This document shows positions 25,487 through 36,070 of a stretch of DNA of 64,000 nucleotides, piece after piece. Under the pieces are notes generated by a model. That model saw nothing but the letters and a program-made list of their open reading frames with translations, did not search any database and was not told the DNA's origin. A program made the translations under genes and the position numbers. The stretch is from Pseudoips prasinana. Lineage: Eukaryota > Arthropoda > Insecta > Lepidoptera > Nolidae. The stretch is taken from the NCBI GenBank assembly GCA_951640165.1, contig OX621257.1:7637201-7701200 (forward strand), written 5' to 3'. Position 1 is the first letter of the stretch. Each line of letters opens with the position of its first letter.

Positions 25487-27307
25487 ATGAAGCAGGTAGG
25501 AAAAACAATTCCCCAGGTGGGTCCCGGCCGAGCCGGGGAGTCCCACACCGAGTCATCGGTCAGCTCCCATCGTATCCTGGGGGGGAGCACCCAACTGCCA
25601 AATTTTAATGCCGCGCCTTCAGCGCGGTCGGCTGCTTTAGCGCCCCTGACACTGGCTGCGACTCACGCGCCACACGACACGATCTCGGCAGCGACACACG
25701 CGCCACTTGACACCCGAACGGCTGCGACTCACGCGCCAAAAATACAGACACAGAACGAGCCGTCCACGAGTGCCTGGCAACAGAGCCTCGTCAGGAACAG
25801 CGTCACGAATAACCCGGACAACGACAAAGACGACGCCCGACTCTCAAGTCTCGGTGGCGAACTCCGTGCGCTGGCACTCCAGCGCGAGAAGATCGACACC
25901 AGACTGACAGAACTGATTGAGAAAGAAACGGGATCTGATGCGGGACCGAGTGGCTCCTCCTCTGCCGATGAAGTACGCCTGCTGACACACAAGCGCGGAA
26001 AAATCATGGCCAGGGAGGGGAAACTCAACAGCCGTATGCGCGCAATACGCGAAGGCGACAGCCAGCGCGACGCGCAAGCGGCAGTTGAAAGAGCAGTACG
26101 CGACCAGTCGCTAGTACGCGAAGGGAACACCCAGCGCGAAAAGCAACCGGACGCGGAAACGCGCGGACAGGCACTTCTACGCGAAGGGGAAACCCAGCGC
26201 GAGATCTCCCTGCCCGTGACTAAACCCAGCGGACCCGCTGATCAGACCCGAGACGACACGACAAGACCAAAAGACAGGCCCCGGAACAGGAAGAGAGGGA
26301 AGCGGGCTGGAGTCTCACGCAATGCGGCCTTGACAGAAATTCTGTCAAGCACCTCTGACCCGCAACCAAGCACGAGTGGCATGGGTGCGGCAAAGAGAGT
26401 GCGCCCGGACGACTCGGCTTCACCGAGTGGTCTACAGGGAGGCCCCAAACGCGTGAGGATCCAATCCGCTCAAGGGGAGCGGAGAACCTACGCGCTGGCT
26501 ACAAAGGACATACCGGCGGAGCTGGCCGTAGCTATCTGCTTCTCTCCTCCTTCCAGAGACATGACCACCGAAGAAGCGACTCACGTACAGAAGACCTTGG
26601 AAAACCTCGTCATGGACACTGACCCCACTAGCCCACTCCCGGCCTTCCGCGGATATCCTCGGATAGCGGATGGCACCGTGCAGATGTGGTGCGAGGACAG
26701 ACATGCCTTGACCTGGTTGACTCTGAATGTTCCCAAGATTACGATGCCGCACACTGATCTGACACTGACCGTGATGAAACAGGCCGACATACCTACCCGT
26801 GTCCGAGCCGCGCTCTTCGTACCCAGGTACAATGGAGATATAGCGTGGCTACAGAGCGTTCTGAAACGTCAGAACACCTGGTACGACATAGGTAGGTGGA
26901 CCTTGTACAGGGCGACAGCAGTCGGTGGCGATAACTACGGGACTTATTTGACCCTGGGTATCCCACCGGATGAGGCCGAAAAAGTCTTGGCGCGGGAGCG
27001 ACGAGTAGCGTACCTTTTAGGTTCGATATACGTCCGCTTCTACCCCAAGACCCAACCCTCAGACACCCGAACTGACACCACTAACCCGACAGACCAAACA
27101 CCGACACCGACACCGACACAGACAGACCTACCCACGACTGACGACATGACACAACTAGAGGAGGAGATGGCGAGGGCCGCGATGGCTGACAGTGTACCAC
27201 CCGAGTCACCTGGGTGGACCGAGCAACTGCTCGCATCTTCACCGGATGTAGGCGATCACAGGATGGGGGAGGGAGACAGGATACCCGATGGATCCGTCTC
27301 GCCCTAA
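25487..27307 (+). CDS. LOA-like ORF1 (gag-like RNA-binding protein)
   Basis: A predicted 606-residue protein, likely the nucleic-acid-binding partner of ORF2 in the retrotransposition particle. The N-terminal third is low complexity with repeated AATHAP units (about 50-85). The middle has a coiled-coil-like charged segment with three to four imperfect REGxxQR repeats (about 185-245). A basic stretch RPRNRKRGKRAG (about 265) follows. Residues 345-520 form a folded-looking domain (YNGDIAWLQSVLKRQNTWYD, YGTYLTLGIPPDEAEKVL) resembling the DUF4780-type domain of insect LINE ORF1 proteins; this match is from memory. No CCHC knuckles are visible, unlike many R1/I ORF1s. The tail is Thr/Pro/Asp rich. 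ATG at 25487 is the first in frame. Confidence 0.8.
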   Translation: MKQVGKTIPQVGPGRAGESHTESSVSSHRILGGSTQLPNFNAAPSARSAALAPLTLAATHAPHDTISAATHAPLDTRTAATHAPKIQTQNEPSTSAWQQSLVRNSVTNNPDNDKDDARLSSLGGELRALALQREKIDTRLTELIEKETGSDAGPSGSSSADEVRLLTHKRGKIMAREGKLNSRMRAIREGDSQRDAQAAVERAVRDQSLVREGNTQREKQPDAETRGQALLREGETQREISLPVTKPSGPADQTRDDTTRPKDRPRNRKRGKRAGVSRNAALTEILSSTSDPQPSTSGMGAAKRVRPDDSASPSGLQGGPKRVRIQSAQGERRTYALATKDIPAELAVAICFSPPSRDMTTEEATHVQKTLENLVMDTDPTSPLPAFRGYPRIADGTVQMWCEDRHALTWLTLNVPKITMPHTDLTLTVMKQADIPTRVRAALFVPRYNGDIAWLQSVLKRQNTWYDIGRWTLYRATAVGGDNYGTYLTLGIPPDEAEKVLARERRVAYLLGSIYVRFYPKTQPSDTRTDTTNPTDQTPTPTPTQTDLPTTDDMTQLEEEMARAAMADSVPPESPGWTEQLLASSPDVGDHRMGEGDRIPDGSVSP

Positions 27308-30300
27308 CTCCACCCGGCCGCCGCCACCCTTGCCCCCTCCCCTAGAAATAATACAAACAAATCTCCAGCATAGCCAGACTGCCACGGCTAGCCTGCGCAG
27401 GGCGCTGGAGACAAAACCAAATACGGTCGCACTGATCCAGGAGCCGTGGGTCAGAAACAACAGAATATGCGGCCTCAGTAACATCGGAGGTAAGCTGATC
27501 CTAGACACACATGGCACTGGAACACCAAGAACCTGTGTCTACATACCTAAAGACATACCCACAACAACACTCACCCAATTCTGTTCCAGAGATTTAACAG
27601 CTATCAGGCTCCAGACACAAGGCGAGGCCCCGGACATCGTACTGGCCTCAATATACATGCCAGGCGACGACGAGGTTTGTCCACCAAGAGAGATGGCTGA
27701 CCTGGTAAACCACTGTGAGGGCACAAATCTGGACCTAATCATCTGCACAGACTCAAATGCTCACCACCCACTTTGGGGCTGCGACAAGCCAAACCCTAGA
27801 GGAGAGGTACTATGCACATACTTATTCTCCACTAATCTTAACATTATAAATCGCGGCTCGGAACCCACATGGGTCACAGTCCGTGGACAAAGCATCATAG
27901 ACCTAACGCTGGCCACATTAGGCGCGACGAACCTCATATCTAACTGGCACGTATCAGATGAACCTTCTTGCTCCGACCATAGAAGGATTCGTTTTATACT
28001 CTTAACCACTCCAAAAAAACCCGAACCAAAGCGAAATCCGCGACGAACAAACGTCCCCAGATACAAAAAACTTCTAGCTACACTATTAGCTAAGCATAAA
28101 ACACCCACAAACATAACAAATCCCACACATCTTGAAAACACTGTAACAAAACTATCAAATTACATAATTGTAGCATACCACGCTTGCTGCAAACTAAGGG
28201 TTCCATCCAACAGGAGCAAGGGAAGCTCCTGGTGGAATGCCGAACTTAGCGAACTTAGGAAAACACTGCGCAAACAATTTAATAGAGCCAAAAACTCAAG
28301 ATTCCCAGAAGACTGGGAGACATACAAAACAACACAACACACCTTCAAAAAGGAAATCAGAAGGGCCAGAAGAACAGCCTGGCGCCAATTCTGTGACAAC
28401 ATAGAATCAAATGATGAGGCAGCACGTGTAAGGAAGATCCTATCAACTGATAAAGATCGTAACCTTAGCACGTTAAAAAAGCCAGACCACACATACACAT
28501 CAACAGACTACGAAACCAGCAAGGTACTTTTAGAAACACACTTTCCAGACTGCAAAATCTCAGAGAACAGATCATGGATGGATGAATCAATATGGACACC
28601 AACCGACCAAGACTGGTCCAACTCCCGGAGCATAGTAACAGAGGAAAGGATAAGATGGGCAATTAGAACCTTCCAACCATATAAGTCAGCAGGCCTGGAT
28701 GGCATTTTCCCGGCCCTGCTGCAATGGGGGATGGACCACCTTCTACCATGGTTAGTAGAGATCTACCGAACCTGCATAGCGCACAGATATGTGCCGCTGG
28801 CATGGCGCGAGGTAAAAGTTATCTTTATACCAAAACCCGGAAAAACTGACTACACAGAACCGAGAGCATACAGACCCATAAGTCTGACATCTTTCCTACT
28901 GAAAACCCTTGAGAGGCTCTGTGACAGATACATTCGGGACGGAGCTCTCCGAGTAAAACCACTCCACAAACAACAGCATGCTTACTCTACAGGCAAATCC
29001 ACAGAGTCTGCACTGCACAGCGTAGTCGCTAAGATCGAATGCGCAGTGGACCACAAAGGTTCCTCTCTAGCTGCCTTCCTGGACATTGAAGGCGCTTTTG
29101 ACAAAACCATCTTCCACAGCATCAGCATGGCCCTAGAGAAACACGGCGTCAACTCAACCCTAACTGGCTGGATTAATAACATGCTCAGTTTGAGGGCTGT
29201 ACAAGTTACAGTGAACGACACCACAAGGGCCATTGTGGCAAAGGGATGTCCACAAGGTGGTGTTCTATCGCCACTTCTGTGGAACCTTGTTGCAAATGAA
29301 CTGATCGAACGACTAAACAATAAAGACTACTTTACCGTTGGCTATGCTGACGATATCACCATAATTATAAACGGAAAACATGAAAACACCTTATGCAATC
29401 TCATGCGCCAAGCCCTAAAAATAGTAGAGCAATGGTGCACGGAATACCAACTATCGGTAAACCCCACAAAAACACAATTAATACTCTTCACAAAAAAAAG
29501 GAAGCTGGCAACACTTCAGTTACCAAAATTTTTCGGCACAACCCTGACCCTTTCAACTGAAACCAAATATCTGGGCATATATTTGGACAAACAACTGAAT
29601 TGGGCAAAACACACTGAATACTTGACCACCAAAGCCAGCATATCAATGTGGCAGTGTAAGCAACTGCTGGGAAAAAACTGGGGCATTAGCCCTAGGGTCA
29701 CCTACTGGCTATACACCTCTGTTATCAGACCACTCGTCACATACGGCTCGCTGGTCTGGTGGCCCAGGACCAACTTGAGCTCAAATCAAAAAGAACTAGA
29801 AAAGCTGCAGCGACTGGCATGTGTAGCAATCACTGGCAGCATGAGAACAACACCCACCGCCGCCCTACAAGCAATGCTGGGACTGCCACCCCTACATCTT
29901 ACTGTGCAGGAGGATGCAACCATAGCAATCTTTAGACTCAGCATGAACGACACCCTAAACAATGACCCTAGAATAAAGCATACTCGTATTCACGAAGACG
30001 CGATCAAACGGCAACCCATGATGGCATCACCTAGTGATAAAATCTTAAAAACACACCATTTCCAGAAGCACTACAATATACAACTCACTGAAGAAGAATG
30101 TGACCATCCGAACCCAACGGAGATAAGAATCTACACTGATGGGTCAAAAACCGACTCCGGAACAGGAGTGGGAGTTTTCTCAAATGACCTGAACATCAAA
30201 ATATCAAGGCCCCTAAGTACGTTCAACACTGTATACCAGGCTGAGTGTGTTGGCATCATCCTTGCAGCACATGCTATTAAGGCTAGAAAAATCACAAACA

Positions 30301-30956
30301 CCTGCATACGCATACTATCTGATAGCGCATCAGTACTCCAATCCTTGGAAAGATACCACTTTGCCTCGGGATTAATACTGGAATGCCATAACGCACTGGA
30401 ACATGTTGCGGGACACTACAACAACACAATAACTCTACAATGGATCAAAGGACACAGCGGGTCACTGGGCAATGATGCAGCTGACGAGCTAGCCAGGAGA
30501 GGCTCAAACACAGCGGCCATTGGACCGGAACCAACTGTGCCCATACCCTTCACTCAAATACGTAGATGGCTACAAAAACACACACACACACAGTCCGAGA
30601 TCTGGTGGTCCTCAGCATCGGGCTGTAGACAATCCAAAGAAGCAATGCCATGCCTGGATGGTAAGCTGAAGCGGCGTCTACTACGGCTCAACAGGAAAAA
30701 CCTACGAGTTGTGGTGGGGACCATCACCGGACACTGCTCACTCAACAAACACTTTCACACTATTGGCATAACTGACAGCCCTCTGTGTAGAGCGTGCATG
30801 GACGCTGACGAAACGGTCGCGCATGTGCTCCTCGAGTGCACAGGCATCGTGAAAATCCGGAGAGAAACCTTGGGCTCACCAAGAACTCTTCCGGAGGCCC
30901 TGAGAAGTTTGGGAGATCTAATATGCTTCTGGAAGGAGGTGGGCTGGATGGAGTAA
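27288..30956 (+). CDS. LOA-like ORF2: endonuclease, reverse transcriptase, RNase H
   Basis: A 1222-residue polyprotein. The APE-type endonuclease (about 17-240) shows QTNLQHS, LIQEPWV, DSNAHHPLWG, IIDLTLA and SDHRRI. The reverse transcriptase (about 470-760) shows AYRPISLTSFLLKTLERL, FLDIEGAFDKT, GCPQGGVLSPLLWN and GYADDITII (about 685). RNase H (about 945-1070) shows YTDGSKTDSG, YQAECVGI, SDSASVLQSL and WIKGHSGSLGNDAADELAR, so the four acidic residues are present. A CCHC finger CxxC-x8-H-x4-C starts at about 1167. The start ATG lies 20 bases before the ORF1 stop, so ORF2 probably relies on termination-reinitiation. All catalytic motifs look intact. Confidence 0.92.
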   Translation: MDPSRPNSTRPPPPLPPPLEIIQTNLQHSQTATASLRRALETKPNTVALIQEPWVRNNRICGLSNIGGKLILDTHGTGTPRTCVYIPKDIPTTTLTQFCSRDLTAIRLQTQGEAPDIVLASIYMPGDDEVCPPREMADLVNHCEGTNLDLIICTDSNAHHPLWGCDKPNPRGEVLCTYLFSTNLNIINRGSEPTWVTVRGQSIIDLTLATLGATNLISNWHVSDEPSCSDHRRIRFILLTTPKKPEPKRNPRRTNVPRYKKLLATLLAKHKTPTNITNPTHLENTVTKLSNYIIVAYHACCKLRVPSNRSKGSSWWNAELSELRKTLRKQFNRAKNSRFPEDWETYKTTQHTFKKEIRRARRTAWRQFCDNIESNDEAARVRKILSTDKDRNLSTLKKPDHTYTSTDYETSKVLLETHFPDCKISENRSWMDESIWTPTDQDWSNSRSIVTEERIRWAIRTFQPYKSAGLDGIFPALLQWGMDHLLPWLVEIYRTCIAHRYVPLAWREVKVIFIPKPGKTDYTEPRAYRPISLTSFLLKTLERLCDRYIRDGALRVKPLHKQQHAYSTGKSTESALHSVVAKIECAVDHKGSSLAAFLDIEGAFDKTIFHSISMALEKHGVNSTLTGWINNMLSLRAVQVTVNDTTRAIVAKGCPQGGVLSPLLWNLVANELIERLNNKDYFTVGYADDITIIINGKHENTLCNLMRQALKIVEQWCTEYQLSVNPTKTQLILFTKKRKLATLQLPKFFGTTLTLSTETKYLGIYLDKQLNWAKHTEYLTTKASISMWQCKQLLGKNWGISPRVTYWLYTSVIRPLVTYGSLVWWPRTNLSSNQKELEKLQRLACVAITGSMRTTPTAALQAMLGLPPLHLTVQEDATIAIFRLSMNDTLNNDPRIKHTRIHEDAIKRQPMMASPSDKILKTHHFQKHYNIQLTEEECDHPNPTEIRIYTDGSKTDSGTGVGVFSNDLNIKISRPLSTFNTVYQAECVGIILAAHAIKARKITNTCIRILSDSASVLQSLERYHFASGLILECHNALEHVAGHYNNTITLQWIKGHSGSLGNDAADELARRGSNTAAIGPEPTVPIPFTQIRRWLQKHTHTQSEIWWSSASGCRQSKEAMPCLDGKLKRRLLRLNRKNLRVVVGTITGHCSLNKHFHTIGITDSPLCRACMDADETVAHVLLECTGIVKIRRETLGSPRTLPEALRSLGDLICFWKEVGWME

Positions 30957-31055
30957 AGGCCACCGTGGCTTACGTACAATGGTCCACATCGGGACTAAGT
31001 GCGGAAACCAGACCCACTGGCATATTGGTGGGTCAAGATGATGATGATGATGATG

Positions 31056-31068
31056 AACCTAGAAGGTC
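31056..31068. repeat. Target site duplication, 3' copy (LOA-like element)
   Basis: AACCTAGAAGGTC directly after the GAT-repeat tail, identical to 25134-25146. Confidence 0.9.
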
Positions 31069-31511
31069 TGGCGACGTTTCTGTGTGAGAGTAAGAACTCA
31101 CACGCAGAAACACAACATTAAAATTATTAATGTTACTATTAAGGAATGTCTTCTGTAAAGTGGAGTTACTTCCCCCGTCGGGCTGCTCTTTGATCGAATT
31201 AATGCTGTGCCCTACCTTTCTTAAATGTTAGTACATATTTAGTTTATGTTATTTGATGCCTTTTTATTAAGTACTACTATTTGATAATTTGCTTTAGTTA
31301 TGTTTAATTACAATTTGTTATATTTCGTTTATACGTATAGTTTATTACCACTTTAATTTTATTACACTTTGTTTTTAACTAATGTTATCATTTCTTTTTG
31401 TGAGTGTTGGTTCACCTGTTATTGGCAACTGTATAATATCATTACTTAGTACCAATCGTTATTTGACGAGTTGTATACAGAAACTGTTGGTGAACCTTTA
31501 AATAAATAAAT
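31069..31511. other. No gene seen; probable LINE 3' UTR remnant
   Basis: Low-complexity AT-rich sequence ending in AATA repeats (about 31500-31512), which look like the tail of another retroposon. A 22-base imperfect palindrome GTGTGAGAG...ACTCACAC lies at about 31081-31103. Confidence 0.4.
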
Positions 31512-31522
31512 AAACTTCTCAA

Positions 31523-32081
31523 CAATTTTAAAAGTAAATTGTTTAGTTTAAATTAATATTGTCACCAATCTGTCTGTGCTCAACTTTCTGTAATGAATAA
31601 AAACGAACACCATATACTTTGGGAGTGTGATCTCTGGCAAAATCAGCGTGATATTATGTTAAATTGCTTGCAACCAATATCTGGAGTAGTTTATTATACG
31701 GATTTTGTAGCTACAACGATCAACTTCCGTGCGTTTAAGCGCTTTTGCCATACGTACTATTGGAATTAAATATAACAACTCACTTAGGACCCTTAAATTG
31801 ATTCTCGGTGCTCTTGCAGCTGGCTTCTCTAGTTGCAATACCCTCTTTATATCATTCTGTCTCCCGCTTTGCTCTGGAGGGCAGTGGAACTATTCATTTC
31901 TAACTCCTCCTTTTTCTTTATTTCTGATTAAATTCGTTGCGGGATCCAAGACAGTTCAAGTGATTGGGACATGCCTGAACCTCACCGCTCAGTGTCATTT
32001 CATTGTGTGCCACTGTTGATCCTCGCCTACAGGTGTTGCAGTGGTGGGTAAGAGGGAGGGACTAGTCCCGATTAAAACAAA
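31523..32081 (+). mobile_element. 5'-truncated copy of the R1-like element
   Basis: Matches 2202-2790 of the R1-like element at the left edge: ATTTTAAAAGTAAATTG, then CACCAATCTGTCTGTGCTCA, and the same 3' terminus GGGACTAGTCCCGAT. It is flanked by AAACTTCTCAA at 31512-31522 and 32082-32092, an 11-base target duplication. It keeps only the last ~85 codons, with frame breaks (a deletion removes the first part of the CCHC region). Dead on arrival. Confidence 0.88.
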
Positions 32082-32559
32082 AAACTTCTCAAGGTTTAGT
32101 TCTTAATAGTTAGCGATATAAAAAAAGAACAACCGCAACCAACAAGTCGCTGACGCAAGGATTTAGTTGTAGCATAATAATTAGCATAATTTTATTATTT
32201 TGATTTTCATAGTCCGGCATTCAAAAGATTTGAATTTAATTTCATTATAACTTCATTTTTTAATTATAAGTATTTTTAGCTTCTTTTTTCGTGGTTCCTG
32301 TTGCAGTATACGTAATTTGCGCATATATAATAAAAGGATCATTTAAATATCTAGACAGAGTAACTTAGTCAGGCAAAATTGTAGGGTTTATTTTATTGAT
32401 TGTGGCGATTTGTGTATGCGCAGGCTGGACTTGGACGGTTTACGTAATGGGGAGTGACAGAGAGAAGGACCCACCTATGTACCCGGGTTTAATACCTTTT
32501 ATTGACCATTTACATTTGTTAACGGGTGATACTATTCGTGAGTGTGTTTTTGTTATTTT

Positions 32560-32960
32560 ATTGACTGCCACCTTGCTACATCATGTTCCAGGTTCGATTC
32601 CCGTACAGGACATCTAGTTGTGTGTTCAATATGTAGTTGCTACGAGTCTGGGTGAAATCAAATCTCGGGTCGGAGCAAAACTGATTTTGACTTATCAGTA
32701 CAATAAAAAAATTCCCAGCATCAGCCCGATGTCTGGAAGTTGGCGGTATAATACCCCCGTGCCTCGGAGAGCACGTGAAGCTGTCGGTCATGTGCCTGAC
32801 CTCTTTCCGATCGTGTCGCTAGTCGTTCCATCGGATCATGAGAGTGATGGGATAGAAAGTGCTCCTGTGTTTGTGACTATGTGACACACTTGTGCACTAG
32901 GCCGCCGTGGCCGAAATTTGGCTAGGAGGTCATTATTATTTATATAAATTTCCGTAGTGC
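32560..32960 (+). mobile_element. SINE-like dispersed repeat
   Basis: TGCCACCTTGCTACATCATG and GGTTCGATTCCCG (B-box) start the segment. CGGTCATGTGCCTGACCTC, CATCGGATCATGAGAGTGAT and ACACACTTGTGCACTAGGCC follow, an order common in lepidopteran repeats. Lies in intron 1 of P450 B. Confidence 0.55.
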
Positions 32961-33589
32961 GGGGACGGAAAAATAAAACCAACACCCCCCCTCCCCTCCA
33001 TTAAGATCGTTGATCTTGCGAGAGAGTAGCGCATGGCCGGCAATTGTGGAGATATTTTGGGTAAGCCTTTGTCCAGCTGTGATCGGCGATCGACGATGAT
33101 AATTTTATCTTAAATATAACATAGGATTGTTAAATATATACATATTAATCGTTAATTATAATTTAATTTAAGTCTGAATACAAACCTTTTGTTTTTTCTG
33201 CCTAGAATTATGGGATTTACTAAAGTCCGTTGCAGCTGAAACTGTAAAACGAGGTGGTGTAACGCGTCTAAGGCTTGGAAGCCTATATTATGGTGCGTAT
33301 ATCATTCATTTATGTCAGTTTATGACGTTCACTGCTGGACAAGGTTTTCCCCAAAAGATTTCCACAATGAAGTTGTATCCATACTTTTGGAGGATATTAG
33401 AATTAGAATTTCTTTATTTCAATCAACAAGTGGATCATTATGATTAGTACATTAAATTAAAATAAGACAAAACACAACACAAAATTACATTAGAACTTAG
33501 AAATGCGTACACCCAATGCTCTCCAATGCATAGTATAAACCTTCCCTGCTGACAGTTTCGAAGGCCTTATTAAGGCCAACAAGGTATAT

Positions 33590-33726
33590 TATCTATATAA
33601 GTATGTATTTACATAAAGAAAAGTGGTATATTATTACGTAGTATATCAGTTATCTGGTTTCGATGGTACAAGCTCTGCTTAGTTTGGAATCAGATGGCCG
33701 TGTGTAAATAATGTCCCAGGATATTA
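33590..33726 (+). mobile_element. SINE 3' body fragment
   Basis: TATCTATATAAGTATGTATT, then GTATATCAGTTATCTGG and GTACAAGCTCTGCTTAG, ending AATAATGTCCCAGGATA. Closely related to 21489-21612. Confidence 0.6.
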
Positions 33727-33729
33727 TTA

Positions 33730-34290
33730 TCATTATTATTATTAAATTGGCAAAGTCAAAGGATATGCCGAAATCACCACGCTTGACAGAGGGGTTGGCG
33801 ATTACAGGAAGATAGAAATAATACTCAGGAAACCCTGCTGCCCATTCTCTGGTATATATTCCTACGGGACGACATCTTTCAGGGTTTCCCATTTGGATGT
33901 CTAATCATCTATTGAAATCTCATTTCACTGGAGCGTCTCAACTGGGCCGTGTTGAAACCGGTAGTAGAGACACCCGCTGATTTTGTTTCGCTGTATCTTC
34001 TCAGTTGGGGTGCATTGGATCCGGTGGTAGCATTAACTCTAAACCATTTGCTATCTCAATATTTTTCACGTCTTTGGACGTTATTCTAATGAAATAAGGT
34101 TTAAATTTATGTGGTTCCGTATAGTCCACCGCTTGGTTGGAGCCGTACGTACCCTTTAGTACGAGGCGGGAGGTTACATAGACATTTGGGTACACGCATT
34201 GTATGAAAACATTTATAATATTTATTTTGTAATTGTAATGATATTTAGCTACCTTGTATTAAGTTATTGTCAAAGAGGTACGTATTAAAT
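33730..34290 (-). repeat. Unassigned repeat with coding-like frames
   Basis: The minus strand at 34001-34195 reads NVYVTSRLVLKGTYGSNQAV and HKFKPYFIRITSKDVKNIEI; 33740-33892 reads REWAAGFPEYYFYLPVIANP. 33920-34040 is an inverted relative of 16640-16810. 34170-34290 shares the dispersed repeat of 12170-12370. I recognise no protein family; the frames may be remnants of one unidentified element. Confidence 0.4.
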
Positions 34291-34300
34291 ATTATTATTG

Positions 34301-34560
34301 TGACGGTCACCGTAGCCTAGTTGGTAGTGCTCCTGCCTACAAAGCTGGTGGTCCTGGGTTCGAATCCCGGTAAGTGCAAATATTTGTGTGATGAGCACGA
34401 ATATTTGTTGCTGGGTCATGGATGTTTTCTATGTATATAAGTATTTATCTATCTTTATAAGTATGTATATCGTCGCATGGTACCCATAGTACAAGCTTTG
34501 CTTAGTTTGGGGCTAGGATGATCTGTGTGACATTGTCCCGAGATATTATTATTATAAAAA
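34301..34560 (+). mobile_element. tRNA-derived SINE (second family)
   Basis: ACGGTCACCGTAGCCTAGTTGG (A box within) and GGTTCGAATCCCGG (B box) lead to AAATATTTGTGTGATGAGCA, and a tail with AGTACAAGCTTTGCTTAG and ATTGTCCCGAGATATTATT. It is inserted in the dispersed repeat: GACCTTGTGTTTATAAC resumes at 34578 as at 16643. It resembles a tRNA but the downstream body shows it is a SINE. Confidence 0.8.
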
Positions 34561-35215
34561 AATATATATATGGCGGACCTTGTGTTTATAACTACGGTCG
34601 CACTTTAATGCTACCACATATTATTATATGATATGATATCACATAGCTCAAGATCGTATTGAATATATCAGATAAAGAAACAAATAAGTTATCTGTAGTT
34701 TTAAGTATTTTTTACAAGCCGTATAATTTGTGTAGCTAAATAAGTATCACCACAGTACAGAATACGATAATGGCATTGTAATAGTGTTTTTCAACGTGTG
34801 AGTAAGGTTGCCTGATTGGTGCCGTGTATATTATATCACATATATGGCGGCCCGTGTTTTTTGCCAACTAGATAGTATAAAAAATGACGCGTTTTTAAAT
34901 TAAATCAGGCAGTAAGTAATGTATTCTTGTTGCAGTGATAACAGATCCGGAAGATGCCTTAACAGCAGCAAATGCATGCCTACAGAAGCATTACGCATAC
35001 GACTTTGCGAAAGCCTGGCTTGGAGACTGACTTGTCACGGGATCAGGTAACTAAATTTAAGTCCCAAGAATATTATATACTCTTATAATCGTGGTACCTC
35101 AACCGTTTATGTATAGCGTCTGAGGCGCACATCTATAAACTGAAAATTCGTGACGTAACCGTATTTTATCGCTTTGTTTCATACAACTGCGGTGACGTCA
35201 GAAGATATATATCCT

Positions 35216-35560
35216 TTTATATGATAGCGAGGCAAACGAGCAAGTGTCATCTGATGGTAAGTAATCACCGTCGCCCATGGACACCTGCGACACTAAAGCG
35301 GCTGCAAGTATGTAGCCGGCCTTTTAAAAAGCGAATTAGCTCACTTCTTGAAGGCTGCCATGTCATACCGGATCGGAAAAACCTCCGCAGTTAATTGATT
35401 CCACAGAGAGTAGTAGTAGTTCGTGGTAAAAAGTTGGTTGTGAAACGCACGGTGGTAGACGACCATTTATCTAGAGGACATTGATGAAATTTCCACTAAT
35501 GGTAAGAGGATCCAACCATGGGACGCTCGTCGCTAACGATGATTTGAGCTACACGACGTT
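35216..35560 (-). pseudogene. LINE 3' fragment, same family as 23202-23740
   Basis: Parallel nucleotide order: GAGGCAAACGAGCAAGTGTC, GGCTGCCATGTCATACCGG, GTTGTGAAACGCACGGTGGT. Decayed coding on the minus strand (HLP, RAYNF). Intronic in P450 B. Confidence 0.65.
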
Positions 35561-35829
35561 GAATGTGATCAAAAGGAAGAAGTTGATACTGTAGTGCCCC
35601 GGTCCAGATACACTAACATAGTTGTAAGTTGCACTTCGCCAGTAACATTTTGTCTTTTTTTTTATTATGTCACTTTGCATACATATTTAATTTTTTTTGT
35701 CCTCGTCGCCAATGGTAGTTTCCACGCACTTTATAGAATAATAGTTTTGTATTTGGCTCGCCAACGCACCATCACCTCACTGACGACGGTAGACACAGAC
35801 TCTCCCTCCACTCATCTCGCCATTGTGAA

Positions 35830-36070
35830 GTATGCGACAAACTATAATTATATCTACAAACATTACTTCGCTGGGCCAGAAAGGTTCTCGAGTGGCGACC
35901 ACGAACCGAAAACCGCAGTGTGGGCAGACAAGATGGACCGATGATCTTGTGAGGTTCGCTGAAAGTTGCTGGATTCGGACAGCGCAAGACCGACAATTGT
36001 GGAGATCTTTGGGGAGACCTTTTTCCAGCAGTCTGCGTCTTTCGGCTGATATGATGATGATATTGATGAC
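35830..36070 (+). pseudogene. RTE-like LINE 3' end
   Basis: The plus strand encodes RWTDDLVRFAESCWIRTAQD, then LWRSLGRPFSSS, ending in a GATGATGATATT tail. RWTDDL...AxDR..W..LGR is the RTE C-terminal signature. Confidence 0.6.

Larger units (their letters stand above)
25147..31055 (+). mobile_element. Full-length LOA-like non-LTR retrotransposon
   Basis: A 5.9-kb element flanked by a perfect 13-base target duplication. It has a 340-base CG-rich 5' UTR, ORF1 (25487-27307), ORF2 (27288-30956) overlapping by 20 bases in another frame, a short 3' UTR and a GAT-repeat tail (31036-31055). There are no stops or frameshifts in either ORF. RT plus a C-terminal RNase H and GCPQGG, HAYSTGKSTESALH and FLDIEGAFD motifs point to the LOA/I side of the tree. 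Base composition (CG-rich 5' part) contrasts with the flanks. Potentially a recently active copy. Confidence 0.9.

Noticed and set aside
25356..25590. Minus-strand frames in the LOA-like 5' UTR
   Set aside because: Shadow frames of the CG-rich leader and ORF1 without domain features.
34301..34380. A tRNA gene (A and B boxes present)
   Set aside because: The same head with an extended body occurs at 11455-11702, and the anticodon arm does not fold convincingly, so it is a tRNA-derived SINE.
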